A stretch of DNA of 24,432 nucleotides from Aliicoccus sp041838435 (GCA_041838435.1 JBGYPO010000158.1:1-24432); one strand, 5' to 3'. Positions 7,381 to 16,124 are shown, numbered from the stretch's first letter. The notes: generated by a model not told the origin, from the sequence alone. A program made the numbers and translations.

Positions 7381-8286
7381 TTAGATACTGTTATTTACAT
7401 CATTATCATACCAATTTTTTATCTCTGAAAGAAATCTTTTTATTGCTTCAGCATCTTTGAAACTCGGTACTTCAGCGAGCAAGACATCCACATCATTTTC
7501 TTGTGGCAGCACATTCTCGAGTACCATTATCGACTTACCTGCTTCTTTTGATTTAAAGATAGATGATGGCAGGTTTAAAAACATTTTAAGTGATACATGC
7601 TCTTTTAAATATTCTTTAATTGTTGCGTTATTTTGCTCCATTACGTTAGACGGCACAATAAATACGCCAACACCGCCTGGTTCAAGTAACTTCATACCGC
7701 GTTCAAGCAGGAGTAAATGTGCAAAACTCATCTTATCCTGAAATGCTGTGACATACCCTTCAACCTCTACCGGATAATAACCAATTGGCAAATCACCGAT
7801 GACCGCATCCATCGTATCTATAAATAATTCATCCAAAGCGTTTTGAGGATAAATTTCCATCGGTCTCTCCAAGTATTCACAGAGGGCCACATTTAATTGT
7901 GCAAGTGTCGCATCGATCTCAACACCATAGAGTTCAGCGTTCTCGAGCTGTTCACTCACTGTCATAGATAAATGACCCGATCCACTACCGATATCCAGTA
8001 ACTTGAACGATTCATTCTTGTTATATAATCCTAATATGTGGCTGATTAAATAGCCGATAGCATCTGGAGTAATTTGATGGTTTGCCTGCACTTTTTCTTC
8101 CTGAGCTTGTTTAAGATAAGCAAATTGAAATGCCTTTCTCGCATCTGTAAATGATATGTCTTCGGTATCTATGCTGTACAGCGCCTCGCCTAACATTTCT
8201 ATACGTGACACATCTGTTTCTTTCGCAATCGCTTCTATGTCTTTAATAATTGATGTATATACTTGCTCTAATTTTGATTGTTCCAT
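7381..8286 (-). CDS. ytxK: Class I SAM-dependent methyltransferase (YtxK family)
   Basis: A 301-residue cytoplasmic protein with an N-terminal helical region (1-95) and a Rossmann methyltransferase core. SAM motif I is LLDIGSGSGHLSMTV (about 97-111), the acidic motif II is YGVEID, and the motif IV region is GDLPIGYYP, where N6-adenine methyltransferases have NPPY-like residues. The family resembles adenine-specific DNA methyltransferases, but its substrate is unproven, and the loss of the leading Asn/Asp-Pro-Pro argues against simple equivalence. The GGGTGG ribosome site is close to the ATG (three to four bases). It sits between a tpx terminator and ackA. Confidence 0.88.
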   Translation of the reverse strand: MEQSKLEQVYTSIIKDIEAIAKETDVSRIEMLGEALYSIDTEDISFTDARKAFQFAYLKQAQEEKVQANHQITPDAIGYLISHILGLYNKNESFKLLDIGSGSGHLSMTVSEQLENAELYGVEIDATLAQLNVALCEYLERPMEIYPQNALDELFIDTMDAVIGDLPIGYYPVEVEGYVTAFQDKMSFAHLLLLERGMKLLEPGGVGVFIVPSNVMEQNNATIKEYLKEHVSLKMFLNLPSSIFKSKEAGKSIMVLENVLPQENDVDVLLAEVPSFKDAEAIKRFLSEIKNWYDNDVNNSI

Positions 8287-8309
8287 AATACCACCCTAAA
8301 ATAATAAAT

Positions 8310-8330
8310 GGCTGCCCGCGTAGGACAGCC
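8310..8330 (-). terminator. Hairpin between tpx and the methyltransferase gene
   Basis: On the minus strand, GGCTGTCC, a 5-base loop, then GGGCAGCC forms an 8-bp stem with one G-U pair, followed by ATTTATTATTTT. It lies 15 bases after the tpx stop codon. The interrupted U-tract suggests partial termination, leaving some read-through into ytxK-ackA. Confidence 0.7.
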
Positions 8331-8345
8331 ACGTTGTTTTAAAAA

Positions 8346-8840
8346 TTATAGTGCATTTAAAGCATCTAAAGCTTTTTTATAATCTGGTTCGTTTGTACCT
8401 TCAGGTACGATTTCGATATATGCTATTTTATTATTTGCATCAACGACGAACACGCTGCGTGCAAGCAAGCGTAAGTTCGGCATTAATACGCCATATTTGT
8501 TCGCGAAATCAAGTAACTTATGGTCACTTAAAGTCACAACGTTATCTGCATTATTTGCACCACACCAACGCTTTTGTGCGAACGGTAAGTCATTTGATAT
8601 CGTCAGCACAGTTACATTGTGTTCAGCTGCTGCATCGTTAAAGTGCTTTGTTTGCGTACTGCATACGCCTGTATCGAGTGACGGTACGACACTGATTAAG
8701 CGCTTTTTACCTGCATATTCATTTGATGAAACTTCTGATAAGTCTGTTGCCACCGCTGTGAATTCAGGTGCGTTATCGCCTACGTTAAGCGTGTGACCTT
8801 CAAGTTCGATTGGATTATCTTTAAACGTGATCTCTGTCAT
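8346..8840 (-). CDS. tpx: Thiol peroxidase, atypical 2-Cys peroxiredoxin
   Basis: Reduces hydrogen peroxide and organic peroxides using thioredoxin. It has 164 residues, the usual length. The peroxidatic Cys is C60 in SLDTGVCSTQT, with the catalytic Thr three residues before it, and the resolving Cys is C93 in RWCGA, the Tpx-specific placement. The start at 8840 follows GAGGAGG with seven bases of spacing; five further in-frame codons upstream lack support. It starts 25 bases after the RDD gene stop, so it may be read from the sppA unit or from a promoter inside that gene's end. Confidence 0.96.
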   Translation of the reverse strand: MTEITFKDNPIELEGHTLNVGDNAPEFTAVATDLSEVSSNEYAGKKRLISVVPSLDTGVCSTQTKHFNDAAAEHNVTVLTISNDLPFAQKRWCGANNADNVVTLSDHKLLDFANKYGVLMPNLRLLARSVFVVDANNKIAYIEIVPEGTNEPDYKKALDALNAL

Positions 8841-8865
8841 ATAAATCCTCCTCAAATTATTAGTA

Positions 8866-9429
8866 CTATATCTCGGTTGTACTAGATTCCTGATTGTTTT
8901 TCAAGCGATGCACTTCATTGGTACTGCCAGGATCCAATTTTTCACTAATTTCTTCTGCATACATATCATACTTTTCACTGACGACATGTGTATCTGCAAA
9001 GTAATCATGAATCCCTATTCGTCTCTCTGTAAATAATACCACTAAATACGGAAGATAAAACAAAGCGTTATTAATGAATCTCCCAATAACCTCACGATAA
9101 AGTACTTGAGATATTGTTAATTTTCCGCCAGTATCTGATTTTACTTTAATACCACAAACCATTTTACCAAGTGTTTGATTTAAGAAATACGTCATCAACA
9201 CAAAGTATAAAACCATTAATACAGCACTAACGATCCGTTCAATTGAAAAATAAGGTAAGAATATATAATCAACATTAAGATTCAGCGCATTTAGAAATGG
9301 ATACACTGCAATTTGCGAAACACCCCAAATCACAAGAATATCAATGATATAACTGACTGCACGTGCAGCAAAGTTAGCAGTCGACATGGATTGTAACTTT
9401 TCATTATAACTCTGAACTTCAGTAGTCAT
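8866..9429 (-). CDS. RDD-family membrane protein next to sppA (YteJ/SppI-like)
   Basis: A 187-residue protein with the RDD signature at the start of its first helix (R23 and D30 in AARAVSYIID) and three to four hydrophobic segments at about 22-45, 58-85 and 115-135. It is 11 bases downstream of sppA, as yteJ is in Bacillus subtilis, where the product (SppI) binds and inhibits SppA. Transfer of that role here is inference. Its hydrophilic C-terminal tail of about 45 residues, rich in Glu, Asn and Ser, could be a contact region. The start at 9429 follows AAGGAGGGTG at the right distance. Confidence 0.85.
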   Translation of the reverse strand: MTTEVQSYNEKLQSMSTANFAARAVSYIIDILVIWGVSQIAVYPFLNALNLNVDYIFLPYFSIERIVSAVLMVLYFVLMTYFLNQTLGKMVCGIKVKSDTGGKLTISQVLYREVIGRFINNALFYLPYLVVLFTERRIGIHDYFADTHVVSEKYDMYAEEISEKLDPGSTNEVHRLKNNQESSTTEI

Positions 9430-9440
9430 GTACACCCTCC

Positions 9441-10436
9441 TTAATAATTATACAAATACATCGGACGCGGATGTAAATTTAAATGTGTCACGTAATCGAC
9501 CATGACTTGTTCATCAAAGAACATTTTACCCACAGTATCTTTTAATCCCGGGATTGGTAAACCAAATAATGGATTCGATTCAAACGCTGCATATTCGACG
9601 ACATGCGCATTAGTTCCTACTTCTTCTTTCAATGCTTCGAGTGCAACTTTAAAGTTACCTATCTCATCAATTAAGCCGTTTTCTAGTGCATCTTGTGCAA
9701 GATAAATGCGTCCATCTGCCAGTTCTCTGACGTCACTTTCATCCATGCCGCGACCTTCAACAATCGCGTTAACAAAGTCATCATGCATACTCTCAGTTAA
9801 ATACTGAAAATATTCATCCTCTTCCTCAGTCATAGGTGAGAACATCGAGCCCATATTTTTCATGTCACCACTCGTCCATGTTGTTTCTTCTATACCTAGG
9901 TCATTAAATAATTCAGACAAATTAAGACCACTCATGATGACGCCGATTGAACCTGTTAATGTTTCATTAGATGCATAGATTTGGTCTGCAGGTGCTGATA
10001 TGTAATAACCGCCTGAAGCTGCCATGTTACCCATCGTTGAGTAGATTACTTTATCCTGTGCTTTAATATCCATGAGCAGTCTGTAAATTTCTGCACTCTC
10101 ATACACGCCACCACCTGGTGAATCCACATTAAGAAGTACAGCGCTTACCGATGCATCATCTCGTATCTCTTCAAGTGCTGCGAGCGTCAGCTCATGATTG
10201 TATGCCGCGGCATTCAGTGGAGATGCCGGTTGATTTAAGATTGTACCTTCAACATTGACGACTGCTATTGTGTTAGTCGGGTTCCCCGCTTCGTATATAC
10301 TTTTAGGCACTGCATCTGTGCCTTCAAACTGCATTAAGTTCTCAAGATTACTCGATAACATAACGTTCATGAATGAGAATCCTATACCGACAATAAACAG
10401 TGTCGCAGCGATGATTAACGCAACAATTCTTTTCAT
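9441..10436 (-). CDS. sppA: Signal peptide peptidase SppA
   Basis: A membrane-anchored serine protease that degrades cleaved signal peptides and, in Bacillus, contributes to resistance against membrane-acting peptides. It has 331 residues: one N-terminal helix (about 4-24), then the S49 peptidase domain outside the membrane. The catalytic serine is S141 in NMAASGGYYIS and the general-base lysine is K193 in SGDMKNMGS. The offset between them matches Bacillus SppA (S147/K199). An oligomeric dome arrangement is expected from the family. GAGAGGG precedes the ATG. It is the first gene of the leftward sppA-RDD(-tpx) series and is divergent from the NAD kinase gene. Confidence 0.95.
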   Translation of the reverse strand: MKRIVALIIAATLFIVGIGFSFMNVMLSSNLENLMQFEGTDAVPKSIYEAGNPTNTIAVVNVEGTILNQPASPLNAAAYNHELTLAALEEIRDDASVSAVLLNVDSPGGGVYESAEIYRLLMDIKAQDKVIYSTMGNMAASGGYYISAPADQIYASNETLTGSIGVIMSGLNLSELFNDLGIEETTWTSGDMKNMGSMFSPMTEEEDEYFQYLTESMHDDFVNAIVEGRGMDESDVRELADGRIYLAQDALENGLIDEIGNFKVALEALKEEVGTNAHVVEYAAFESNPLFGLPIPGLKDTVGKMFFDEQVMVDYVTHLNLHPRPMYLYNY

Positions 10437-10542
10437 ACTTTTACCCTCTCCGTCTCAGTAATTTCCTTCAATTTATGATAACATATTAACTAATCTACAT
10501 ATATTAAATGAGCGTATCATTCGTACAAGGACAGGTGATTAT

Positions 10543-11349
10543 ATGGCAAATTTTAAGACAGTTTACATCTACGCACCGCATGCTGAAGAACGCAAGCGTG
10601 TGAAGCCGGAGCTTGAAATATTATTTAACCGATTGAATATTGAAATTATTGAAGATAAAAATACCGCAGACATTATTGCTTCAGTCGGTGGAGATGGTGC
10701 TTTCTTAAAAGCTGTAAGAGATGTGAACTTTAGAGATGATTGTGTGTATCTTGGCATTGCAACAGCAAATAAAACACACTTCTATGCAGACTTTCATTTA
10801 ACGAATTTACAAGAACTTGAAGATGCGTTTTTAAGCGATAATTTTGACCCCCGAAAATATCCGATTATTGAAGTTCGTGTTAATGATAATCAGCCTCTGT
10901 ATTGTTTAAATGAATTTACGATTCGCTCAAGCATTATCAAAACGATTCGTATGGATTTATATATTAACGACTTTCTATTCGAGCAATTCATGGGAGACGG
11001 TATCGTCGTGAGCACACCGACCGGTTCTACAGGTTACAATAAATCACTCGGCGGCGCAGTCGTCGATCCATTAATTCATGCAATACAAGTCACAGAGCTC
11101 GCGAGTGTAAACTCGAATACACACCGCACGCTCGGCACAAGCTTTTTACTCCAAAAAGAACGACCCCTCACACTTCTTGTCGATAAAAATATTGATTACT
11201 ATCCAATCTTAGCACTCGATAATGAGGCGCTTGGGGTTATAAATACAGACAAAATAGAGATTAAAGTCAGCGATAAGTTTATTCACACGTTGCGTTTAGA
11301 AAATAATACATTTTGGCATAAGACAAGAAGAAACTTCCTACAAAAATAA
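10543..11349 (+). CDS. nadK: NAD kinase (short, NadK2-like)
   Basis: Phosphorylates NAD to NADP with ATP or polyphosphate. It has 268 residues. The hallmark GGDG motif is at about 49-52 (SVGGDGAFLKAVR), an NE pair is in CLNEFTIRS, and the conserved glycine-rich stretch GDGIVVSTPTGSTGYNKSLGG lies near 148-168. The short N-terminus and position beside sppA match the second NAD kinase of Bacillus (ytdI). GGACAGGTGATTAT precedes the ATG. It ends in a terminator shared with thiI. Confidence 0.95.
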   Translation: MANFKTVYIYAPHAEERKRVKPELEILFNRLNIEIIEDKNTADIIASVGGDGAFLKAVRDVNFRDDCVYLGIATANKTHFYADFHLTNLQELEDAFLSDNFDPRKYPIIEVRVNDNQPLYCLNEFTIRSSIIKTIRMDLYINDFLFEQFMGDGIVVSTPTGSTGYNKSLGGAVVDPLIHAIQVTELASVNSNTHRTLGTSFLLQKERPLTLLVDKNIDYYPILALDNEALGVINTDKIEIKVSDKFIHTLRLENNTFWHKTRRNFLQK

Positions 11350-11362
11350 ATGTAGGAAGTTT
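11331..11362. terminator. Shared terminator between NAD kinase and thiI genes
   Basis: AAACTTCCTAC at 11331-11341 pairs with GTAGGAAGTTT at 11352-11362 around a 10-base AT-rich loop. The plus side continues TTATTT; the left arm overlaps the end of the NAD kinase gene, and the right side ends four bases from the thiI stop codon, so it can act in both directions. Confidence 0.85.
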
Positions 11363-11365
11363 TAT

Positions 11366-12568
11366 TTAAAATAAGTCGCTAAACGCTTCGTCTGTTACTT
11401 CAGTTTGATTTGATGTATAGGTTTCGATGTTCTTAAATCCTTCTGTAATCAACGGCTCAAAATCAATTTTTTCTTCAAAATGCAGTGTCTTATCAAGTCG
11501 TGGATTAACTTTAGGATTTTTTGGTTTAAATATTGTACAGCAATCTTCAAACGGTAAAATTGACGTTTCATATGTTTCATAAATTTTAGCGAGTGCCACA
11601 ATTTCCATCTTTTCATGCGACAGCAACGGACGCAGCACGGGGTAATTCGTGACTTCATTAATCGCATGCATGCTGGCAAGCGTTTGAGATGCCACCTGCC
11701 CTAAGTTCTCGCCGTTTACTATCGCGAGCGCTTCCTCTTTACGTGCAAGACGCTCTGCAATAATTAACATCTGACGGCGTGTCGACGTCATCGAATAATT
11801 ATCTGGGATATTTTTATAAATCGTCGTTTGGATGTCTGTAAACGGGAAGATGTGCAGGCGTATTTCTGCACCAATCTTACGAGACATAATATCAACAAGC
11901 TGTTTTACTTTATCTGTCGCTTCTTTAGACGTATACGGCGGTGAGTGAAAATGAATGGCTTCAATTTCGACACCCTTCTTCGCAATCTCGAGTCCGGCAA
12001 CCGGTGAATCTATTCCGCCTGATAACAACAACAGTGCTTTACCACCACTGCCATAAGGCAGCCCGCCCTGCAAATAATGAGTCTCAGAATACATGTAGAC
12101 GCGGTCCTCTTTCACCTGAACCATAATCGTATTATCCGGCTTCTTTACATTGACATGAATATGCGGATTGTGACCGGAAACTTCGGCACCTGCTATTTGT
12201 TGAATTGCCTGTGTATCATATTCAAATTTCTTATCCTGACGCTTCACTTCAATTTTGAAACTGCTGTCATTCTTAAAATTATGTGCCATTTGTGATGCTG
12301 TCTCTTTGATTGCATCAATATGACGGTCAATTTTAAGTACAGGTGAAACACTCAAAATCCCACTGACAAAACGGAGGTGCTCAATCACCTCATCATGGGG
12401 CGCCCCATGCAGTGTGATGAGCCCCGAGCTGTACATCAGGTCTATTTCGACTGGATAATCACTGAGTGCATTCACCATGTTTTTCTTTAAAATTCGTATA
12501 AACATGTTGCGGTTTCTTGTTTTTAATGTAATTTCGCCATACCTTACGACGATAAAATCATAGTCCAT
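11366..12568 (-). CDS. thiI: tRNA 4-thiouridine synthase ThiI (short form)
   Basis: Adenylates U8 of tRNA and transfers sulfur from a persulfide to make 4-thiouridine. It has 400 residues: an N-terminal ferredoxin-like plus THUMP region (about 1-165), then the PP-loop pyrophosphatase domain with SGGIDS at 183-188. C344 in EDCCTIFKPKNP matches the conserved catalytic disulfide cysteine. There is no rhodanese domain, as in Bacillus, where a dedicated cysteine desulfurase passes sulfur directly. Its start codon overlaps the stop codon of that desulfurase by one base (TAATG), so the two are tightly coupled. Confidence 0.97.
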   Translation of the reverse strand: MDYDFIVVRYGEITLKTRNRNMFIRILKKNMVNALSDYPVEIDLMYSSGLITLHGAPHDEVIEHLRFVSGILSVSPVLKIDRHIDAIKETASQMAHNFKNDSSFKIEVKRQDKKFEYDTQAIQQIAGAEVSGHNPHIHVNVKKPDNTIMVQVKEDRVYMYSETHYLQGGLPYGSGGKALLLLSGGIDSPVAGLEIAKKGVEIEAIHFHSPPYTSKEATDKVKQLVDIMSRKIGAEIRLHIFPFTDIQTTIYKNIPDNYSMTSTRRQMLIIAERLARKEEALAIVNGENLGQVASQTLASMHAINEVTNYPVLRPLLSHEKMEIVALAKIYETYETSILPFEDCCTIFKPKNPKVNPRLDKTLHFEEKIDFEPLITEGFKNIETYTSNQTEVTDEAFSDLF

Positions 12569-13683
12569 TATAATACCTCTTTCACTTCTTCTAGTGCTGC
12601 TTTTAATGCACTTATTAACTGCTCAACGTCTTCGTTATTTGTGTCGTGTCCCATACTTATTCTAATACTGCCTGCAATCGCGACAGGATCTGCACCTATT
12701 GCGAGGAGTGTCTCATTTGGTTTTTGCTGATTTGAGTGACATGCAGATGTTGTGGATATATACACATCAAAGCGGTTCAACACATTTACGATGACTTCAC
12801 CCTTAACGCCGCGCACACTCATATTGATAAAGTGCGGCAAGTCTGATGGGTGTACTTCGATTTTAGGATGATTTAGTGCATTTAATATAGTCGTTTTATA
12901 TTGTGCGAGACGCAGAGACGCCAGCTCTTTATCGTCAAGTGTTACTCTAAGTGCGCGCACCATTGCAACAATGCCTGGCAGATTAACTGTACCGCTTCTT
13001 AACCCGTGCTCATGACCACCGCCATGCATCACAGTACTTAGTTTAGTGTTCTGATGAAGGAACAAAGCACCTATACCCTTGGGTCCGTAGAATTTATGAC
13101 CACTAATAGATATTGCATGTACACCGTCGTAATTGATATCAACTTTACCCATTGCTTGTGTCGCATCTACATGAAAAAAGACTTTCGGATACTTTTTAAT
13201 CAATTGTGCAATCTGTTCAATCGGTTGAATCGTGCCGAGAATATTATTGACTGCGATGACACTTACGAACACAACATCGTCGTCAAGCAGGGACTCTAGT
13301 GCAGCGAGATCGACATGGCCATGACGATCCGTTTTTATAAATTTTAATTTATAATTTTTAAATGTACGCAGCGTTTCGATGACACTTGGGTGCTCGAGTG
13401 CACTCACTAATATTGTGTTGCCTGAATATGCTTTTTGTTGTAACACGCTCTTAATAACTAAGTTGTTGCTCTCTGTCGCACCTGAAGTAAATACACATCG
13501 ATAAGCGGGAAGCCCCATCAGCGTTTTTATTTGCTCGCGCGCTGACTCTAATAACTGCGACGCGCGTTTCCCTCCGCCGTGAATACTCGCAGTATTATAG
13601 TAATACTGTTGACTCACTTTATTAAATGTTTCTAAACTCTCAGCACTCGGTGCTGTCGTTGCGGCATTATCAAAATAATACAT
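12568..13683 (-). CDS. Cysteine desulfurase (NifZ-type, ThiI partner)
   Basis: A PLP enzyme of the NifS/IscS class that takes sulfur from cysteine and forms an enzyme persulfide. It has 371 residues. The N-terminal FDNAATT, TSGATESNN, and the Schiff-base lysine K197 in SISGHKFYGPKG are all present; the active cysteine is C315 in TTSACHSNQQ. The overlap with thiI indicates that it feeds tRNA thiolation, as NifZ does in Bacillus, rather than general Fe-S assembly. The AGGAGG site is six bases before the ATG. Upstream, after ezrA, a folded element precedes it (13722-13775). Confidence 0.95.
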   Translation of the reverse strand: MYYFDNAATTAPSAESLETFNKVSQQYYYNTASIHGGGKRASQLLESAREQIKTLMGLPAYRCVFTSGATESNNLVIKSVLQQKAYSGNTILVSALEHPSVIETLRTFKNYKLKFIKTDRHGHVDLAALESLLDDDVVFVSVIAVNNILGTIQPIEQIAQLIKKYPKVFFHVDATQAMGKVDINYDGVHAISISGHKFYGPKGIGALFLHQNTKLSTVMHGGGHEHGLRSGTVNLPGIVAMVRALRVTLDDKELASLRLAQYKTTILNALNHPKIEVHPSDLPHFINMSVRGVKGEVIVNVLNRFDVYISTTSACHSNQQKPNETLLAIGADPVAIAGSIRISMGHDTNNEDVEQLISALKAALEEVKEVL

Positions 13684-13721
13684 GTTTTCCTCCTAGAATT
13701 ATAACCGTATATAACAGAAAT

Positions 13722-13775
13722 CACCCGAGCATTTGCTTACCTTCGATTAATCAGAAGGCGCTTAATATTCGGGTG
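13722..13775 (-). other. Conserved-looking stem-loop between ezrA and the cysteine desulfurase gene
   Basis: On the minus strand a 7-bp outer helix (CACCCGA with TCGGGTG) is followed by an A/C mismatch, a further 4-bp helix (UAUU with AAUG), an internal loop (AAGCG opposite UAAGCA), a 5-bp helix (CCUUC with GAAGG), and a 9-base loop containing the self-complementary GATTAATC. No U-tract follows, so it is not a normal intrinsic terminator. It could be a 5' leader element of the desulfurase-thiI unit, an RNA processing site, or an ezrA 3' structure. I do not recognise a known riboswitch class. Confidence 0.5.
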
Positions 13776-13813
13776 TCATCAATAGAATTAAATTATGAAT
13801 TCATGAATCGTGT

Positions 13814-15514
13814 TTAATCCATTTCTGTTTCATATGCTTTAATAATTTTATCAGCAGCACCAGGCTCAACTTTCTCTAGTGCCTCTTGTACAATCTCAAG
13901 TGATCGCTTGTAACGATTCTCACTAAACAAGCGCTCTGCTTCTAATAATCTATTGCTGAATGCTTCATCATTTGCTCGATATCTATTTCCATACTGAATC
14001 ATAAGTTCTGTTAATCCCGCTTCATATACCACTTCATACACTTCTTGTTCAAACTTATTTAAGTCCACCATCACAGCGTTTACTTTATCTTTTATAAATT
14101 TGATGTTAATCGGACGACGCTCGAAGTACTTGAGTATTTCAGCTAAGTTAACGTCGAGTTCATGTTTCATGACAACAAAACGCTCAGGAATACTGCTTAA
14201 ATTTGCCATCGTTAAGTCTCTATATATCTGATCTTTACGCTTTTCAATATACGTGTAATTTTCTGTCGCTTCTTTTTCGTCTTCACGCAATGTATTAAAG
14301 TAATCTTGAATTGCTTCTTGTGCGGCATTAATTTCATCTACATTTTCATTAATATGCTCAACATTATCGACGAGTCTGCTATAGCGTGTAATATTTTTCT
14401 TCGTCTCGTTAACGATATCATCATAAATATCGATTAAATTTTCGACTTCCTGTTCAAACTTATGAACATTATGCACGTCTGTTTCATTCATATGATACAA
14501 ATCTTTTATATAATCAATTTCTGTACGCAGCATATAGTTTGTATTTTGTGCTTTAAACAATTTATCAGAAATTGCGTCTTGGTGCTCTTCCACTTTGGCC
14601 TTAGCTTTAACTTCATGCTCTACAAGCTCAAGCATCTCATCCATCGTGCTGTTGATTTCATCGATATGTTGATGCGCTTCATCGAGCTCCAACTGAGCAA
14701 TCATCGGTTCAATAGAATTTAACTTAAATTTCAAATCGGATAACGTATTCTCTACCTGGATGTGTTCAAGGTCATAGCCTTGGCTCTTCAAATCTCGACA
14801 GCCGAAACGTATATCTTGAAACTGATTCGGCAACTCTTTTTGCACAACGCGAATCATATTCGGAATGGCGTTCATATTCTCTCTTAAACTTTCCAAATCC
14901 TCATTGATATCCGCAATATGTGCATGTGCTGTATGATAATTTCCTGCATCAATCAAGCGTTTGTATTCTTTTAATTCTGGTTCAAACGATAAAATTAAAC
15001 GCTCAAGTGAGCGTTCAGAATCACCAAATTGATGGCCATTTGCCAAGACATCACGCTTAGCCTCACGAAATAGTTTATCGGCATTTGCATATTGGCGCTC
15101 GGCTTCTCTGTGTTCAAGCTCAAGTGTTTCTATACCATTAACTGTGATATCAAAGTTTTCCTGGACTGTTTTAATTTCACCTTCAGCCACTTGCATGTTT
15201 TCTTTGGCGTCCTTAAATTTAAACTGTTCCAGCAGTATTTTTGATTCTTCCAGCTTTTCTTCAGCAGACTTTCCATTAACCTCGAGACTGTTATACCAAT
15301 TTGTCGTCCACTCTTCTTTTTGTTCCAACACTTCACCCTGCATGTTGAACTGTTCCATTTTCGCAATGGCTTTGTCAAAAGATAAGAGGCGAACTCTTTC
15401 TAACTCTGAAATTAAATTTTCAATTTCATTCTTTTTCATATTTCTTATGTATAGTAAAACGCCGACAGCAATGATGAATACGACGATTACACCGATTAGA
15501 AAATATACCCACAT
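13814..15514 (-). CDS. ezrA: Septation ring formation regulator EzrA
   Basis: A membrane-anchored cell-division protein that binds FtsZ and, in staphylococci, links the Z ring to wall-synthesis proteins. At 566 residues it has the family length. It starts with one transmembrane helix (about 3-23, N-terminus outside), then a basic RNMKKNEIENL segment and a long, almost entirely alpha-helical, Glu/Lys/Leu-rich cytoplasmic region that forms spectrin-like coiled-coil repeats. AGGGGGAATTTAACC precedes the ATG. The position next to the free-methionine sulfoxide reductase and rpsD is the conserved staphylococcal one. Confidence 0.96.
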   Translation of the reverse strand: MWVYFLIGVIVVFIIAVGVLLYIRNMKKNEIENLISELERVRLLSFDKAIAKMEQFNMQGEVLEQKEEWTTNWYNSLEVNGKSAEEKLEESKILLEQFKFKDAKENMQVAEGEIKTVQENFDITVNGIETLELEHREAERQYANADKLFREAKRDVLANGHQFGDSERSLERLILSFEPELKEYKRLIDAGNYHTAHAHIADINEDLESLRENMNAIPNMIRVVQKELPNQFQDIRFGCRDLKSQGYDLEHIQVENTLSDLKFKLNSIEPMIAQLELDEAHQHIDEINSTMDEMLELVEHEVKAKAKVEEHQDAISDKLFKAQNTNYMLRTEIDYIKDLYHMNETDVHNVHKFEQEVENLIDIYDDIVNETKKNITRYSRLVDNVEHINENVDEINAAQEAIQDYFNTLREDEKEATENYTYIEKRKDQIYRDLTMANLSSIPERFVVMKHELDVNLAEILKYFERRPINIKFIKDKVNAVMVDLNKFEQEVYEVVYEAGLTELMIQYGNRYRANDEAFSNRLLEAERLFSENRYKRSLEIVQEALEKVEPGAADKIIKAYETEMD

Positions 15515-15539
15515 GGTTAAATTCCCCCTAACATAGTTA

Positions 15540-15545
15540 ATTATA
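15540..15545 (-). promoter_or_regulatory. ezrA: Probable -10 element of ezrA
   Basis: A perfect TATAAT on the minus strand, 25 bases before the start codon. The best -35 at 17 bases is TTTAGT, a weak match. It sits back to back with the promoter of the reductase gene. Confidence 0.45.
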
Positions 15546-15555
15546 GACTAATTGA

Positions 15556-15584
15556 TTGAAACACTAAACATTAAAATGTATAAT
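15556..15584 (+). promoter_or_regulatory. Sigma-A promoter of the free-Met sulfoxide reductase gene
   Basis: TTGAAA at 15556-15561 and TATAAT at 15579-15584 with a 17-base spacer: near-consensus. The expected transcript starts around 15591, leaving a leader of about 23 bases. Confidence 0.7.
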
Positions 15585-15613
15585 TTATTAAATAATTTAA
15601 ATGAGGTGAGCCT

Positions 15614-16084
15614 TTGTTTACACAAACAGAGATAAAAGACTATGAACAATTGCATCAAATGTTAGACCCATTAATAAAAGATGATACTAATGTTACTTCT
15701 ATTCTAGCAAATGCTTCAAGCTTGCTGAATTATTACTTAGATGATGTGAACTGGGTCGGTTTTTATCTGTTCAATGAATCCACGAACCGTTTAGAGCTTG
15801 GACCTTTCCAAGGGTTACCAGCATGTACAACAATTGAGATCGGTAAAGGTGTATGTGGACTGGCATATAAAGGCAACGATGTCTTTATCGTCGATGATGT
15901 GAACGCATTCCCCGGTCACATTGCATGTGATGCAAACAGTCGGTCTGAAATCGTCGTCCCTATTTATAAAGATGGGGTCGGGGTCGGTGTCCTTGATGTG
16001 GACTCGCCAAGCTTTGACCGGTTCGATGAAGACGACAGAGCTGGTTTAATGGAATTTGTTGAAATTGTTAAACGCTACATATAA
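15614..16084 (+). CDS. msrC: Free methionine-(R)-sulfoxide reductase (GAF domain)
   Basis: A 156-residue single GAF-domain enzyme that reduces free L-methionine-(R)-sulfoxide, an oxidative-damage repair step using thioredoxin. The three conserved cysteines are at C71, C81 and C105, with the same 10- and 24-residue spacings as E. coli fRMsr (84, 94, 118). Surrounding motifs are GLPACTTIEIGKGVCG and HIACDANSRSEIVVP. It uses a TTG start: GAGGTGA lies about eight bases upstream and no ATG is available nearby. The gene symbol follows common usage for this family; Bacillus calls it ytsP. Confidence 0.92.
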   Translation: MFTQTEIKDYEQLHQMLDPLIKDDTNVTSILANASSLLNYYLDDVNWVGFYLFNESTNRLELGPFQGLPACTTIEIGKGVCGLAYKGNDVFIVDDVNAFPGHIACDANSRSEIVVPIYKDGVGVGVLDVDSPSFDRFDEDDRAGLMEFVEIVKRYI

Positions 16085-16095
16085 TTAATTTTTCT

Positions 16096-16124
16096 TTGAC
16101 AGTGGTTAGGAAAAAGTGTATACT
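16096..16124 (+). promoter_or_regulatory. rpsD: Strong sigma-A promoter of rpsD
   Basis: A perfect TTGACA at 16096-16101 and TATACT at 16119-16124, separated by exactly 17 bases. This is the best promoter in the window. It begins about 198 bases upstream of the rpsD start, leaving a long leader. Confidence 0.85.

Noticed and set aside
13722..13775. T-box or intrinsic terminator
   Set aside because: No T-box sequence (AGGGTGGNACCGCG type) and no U-tract on either strand.
15144..15536. 130-codon rightward frame opposite the 5' end of ezrA
   Set aside because: Antisense shadow of the coiled-coil gene; no promoter or ribosome site and low-complexity Ser/Phe composition.
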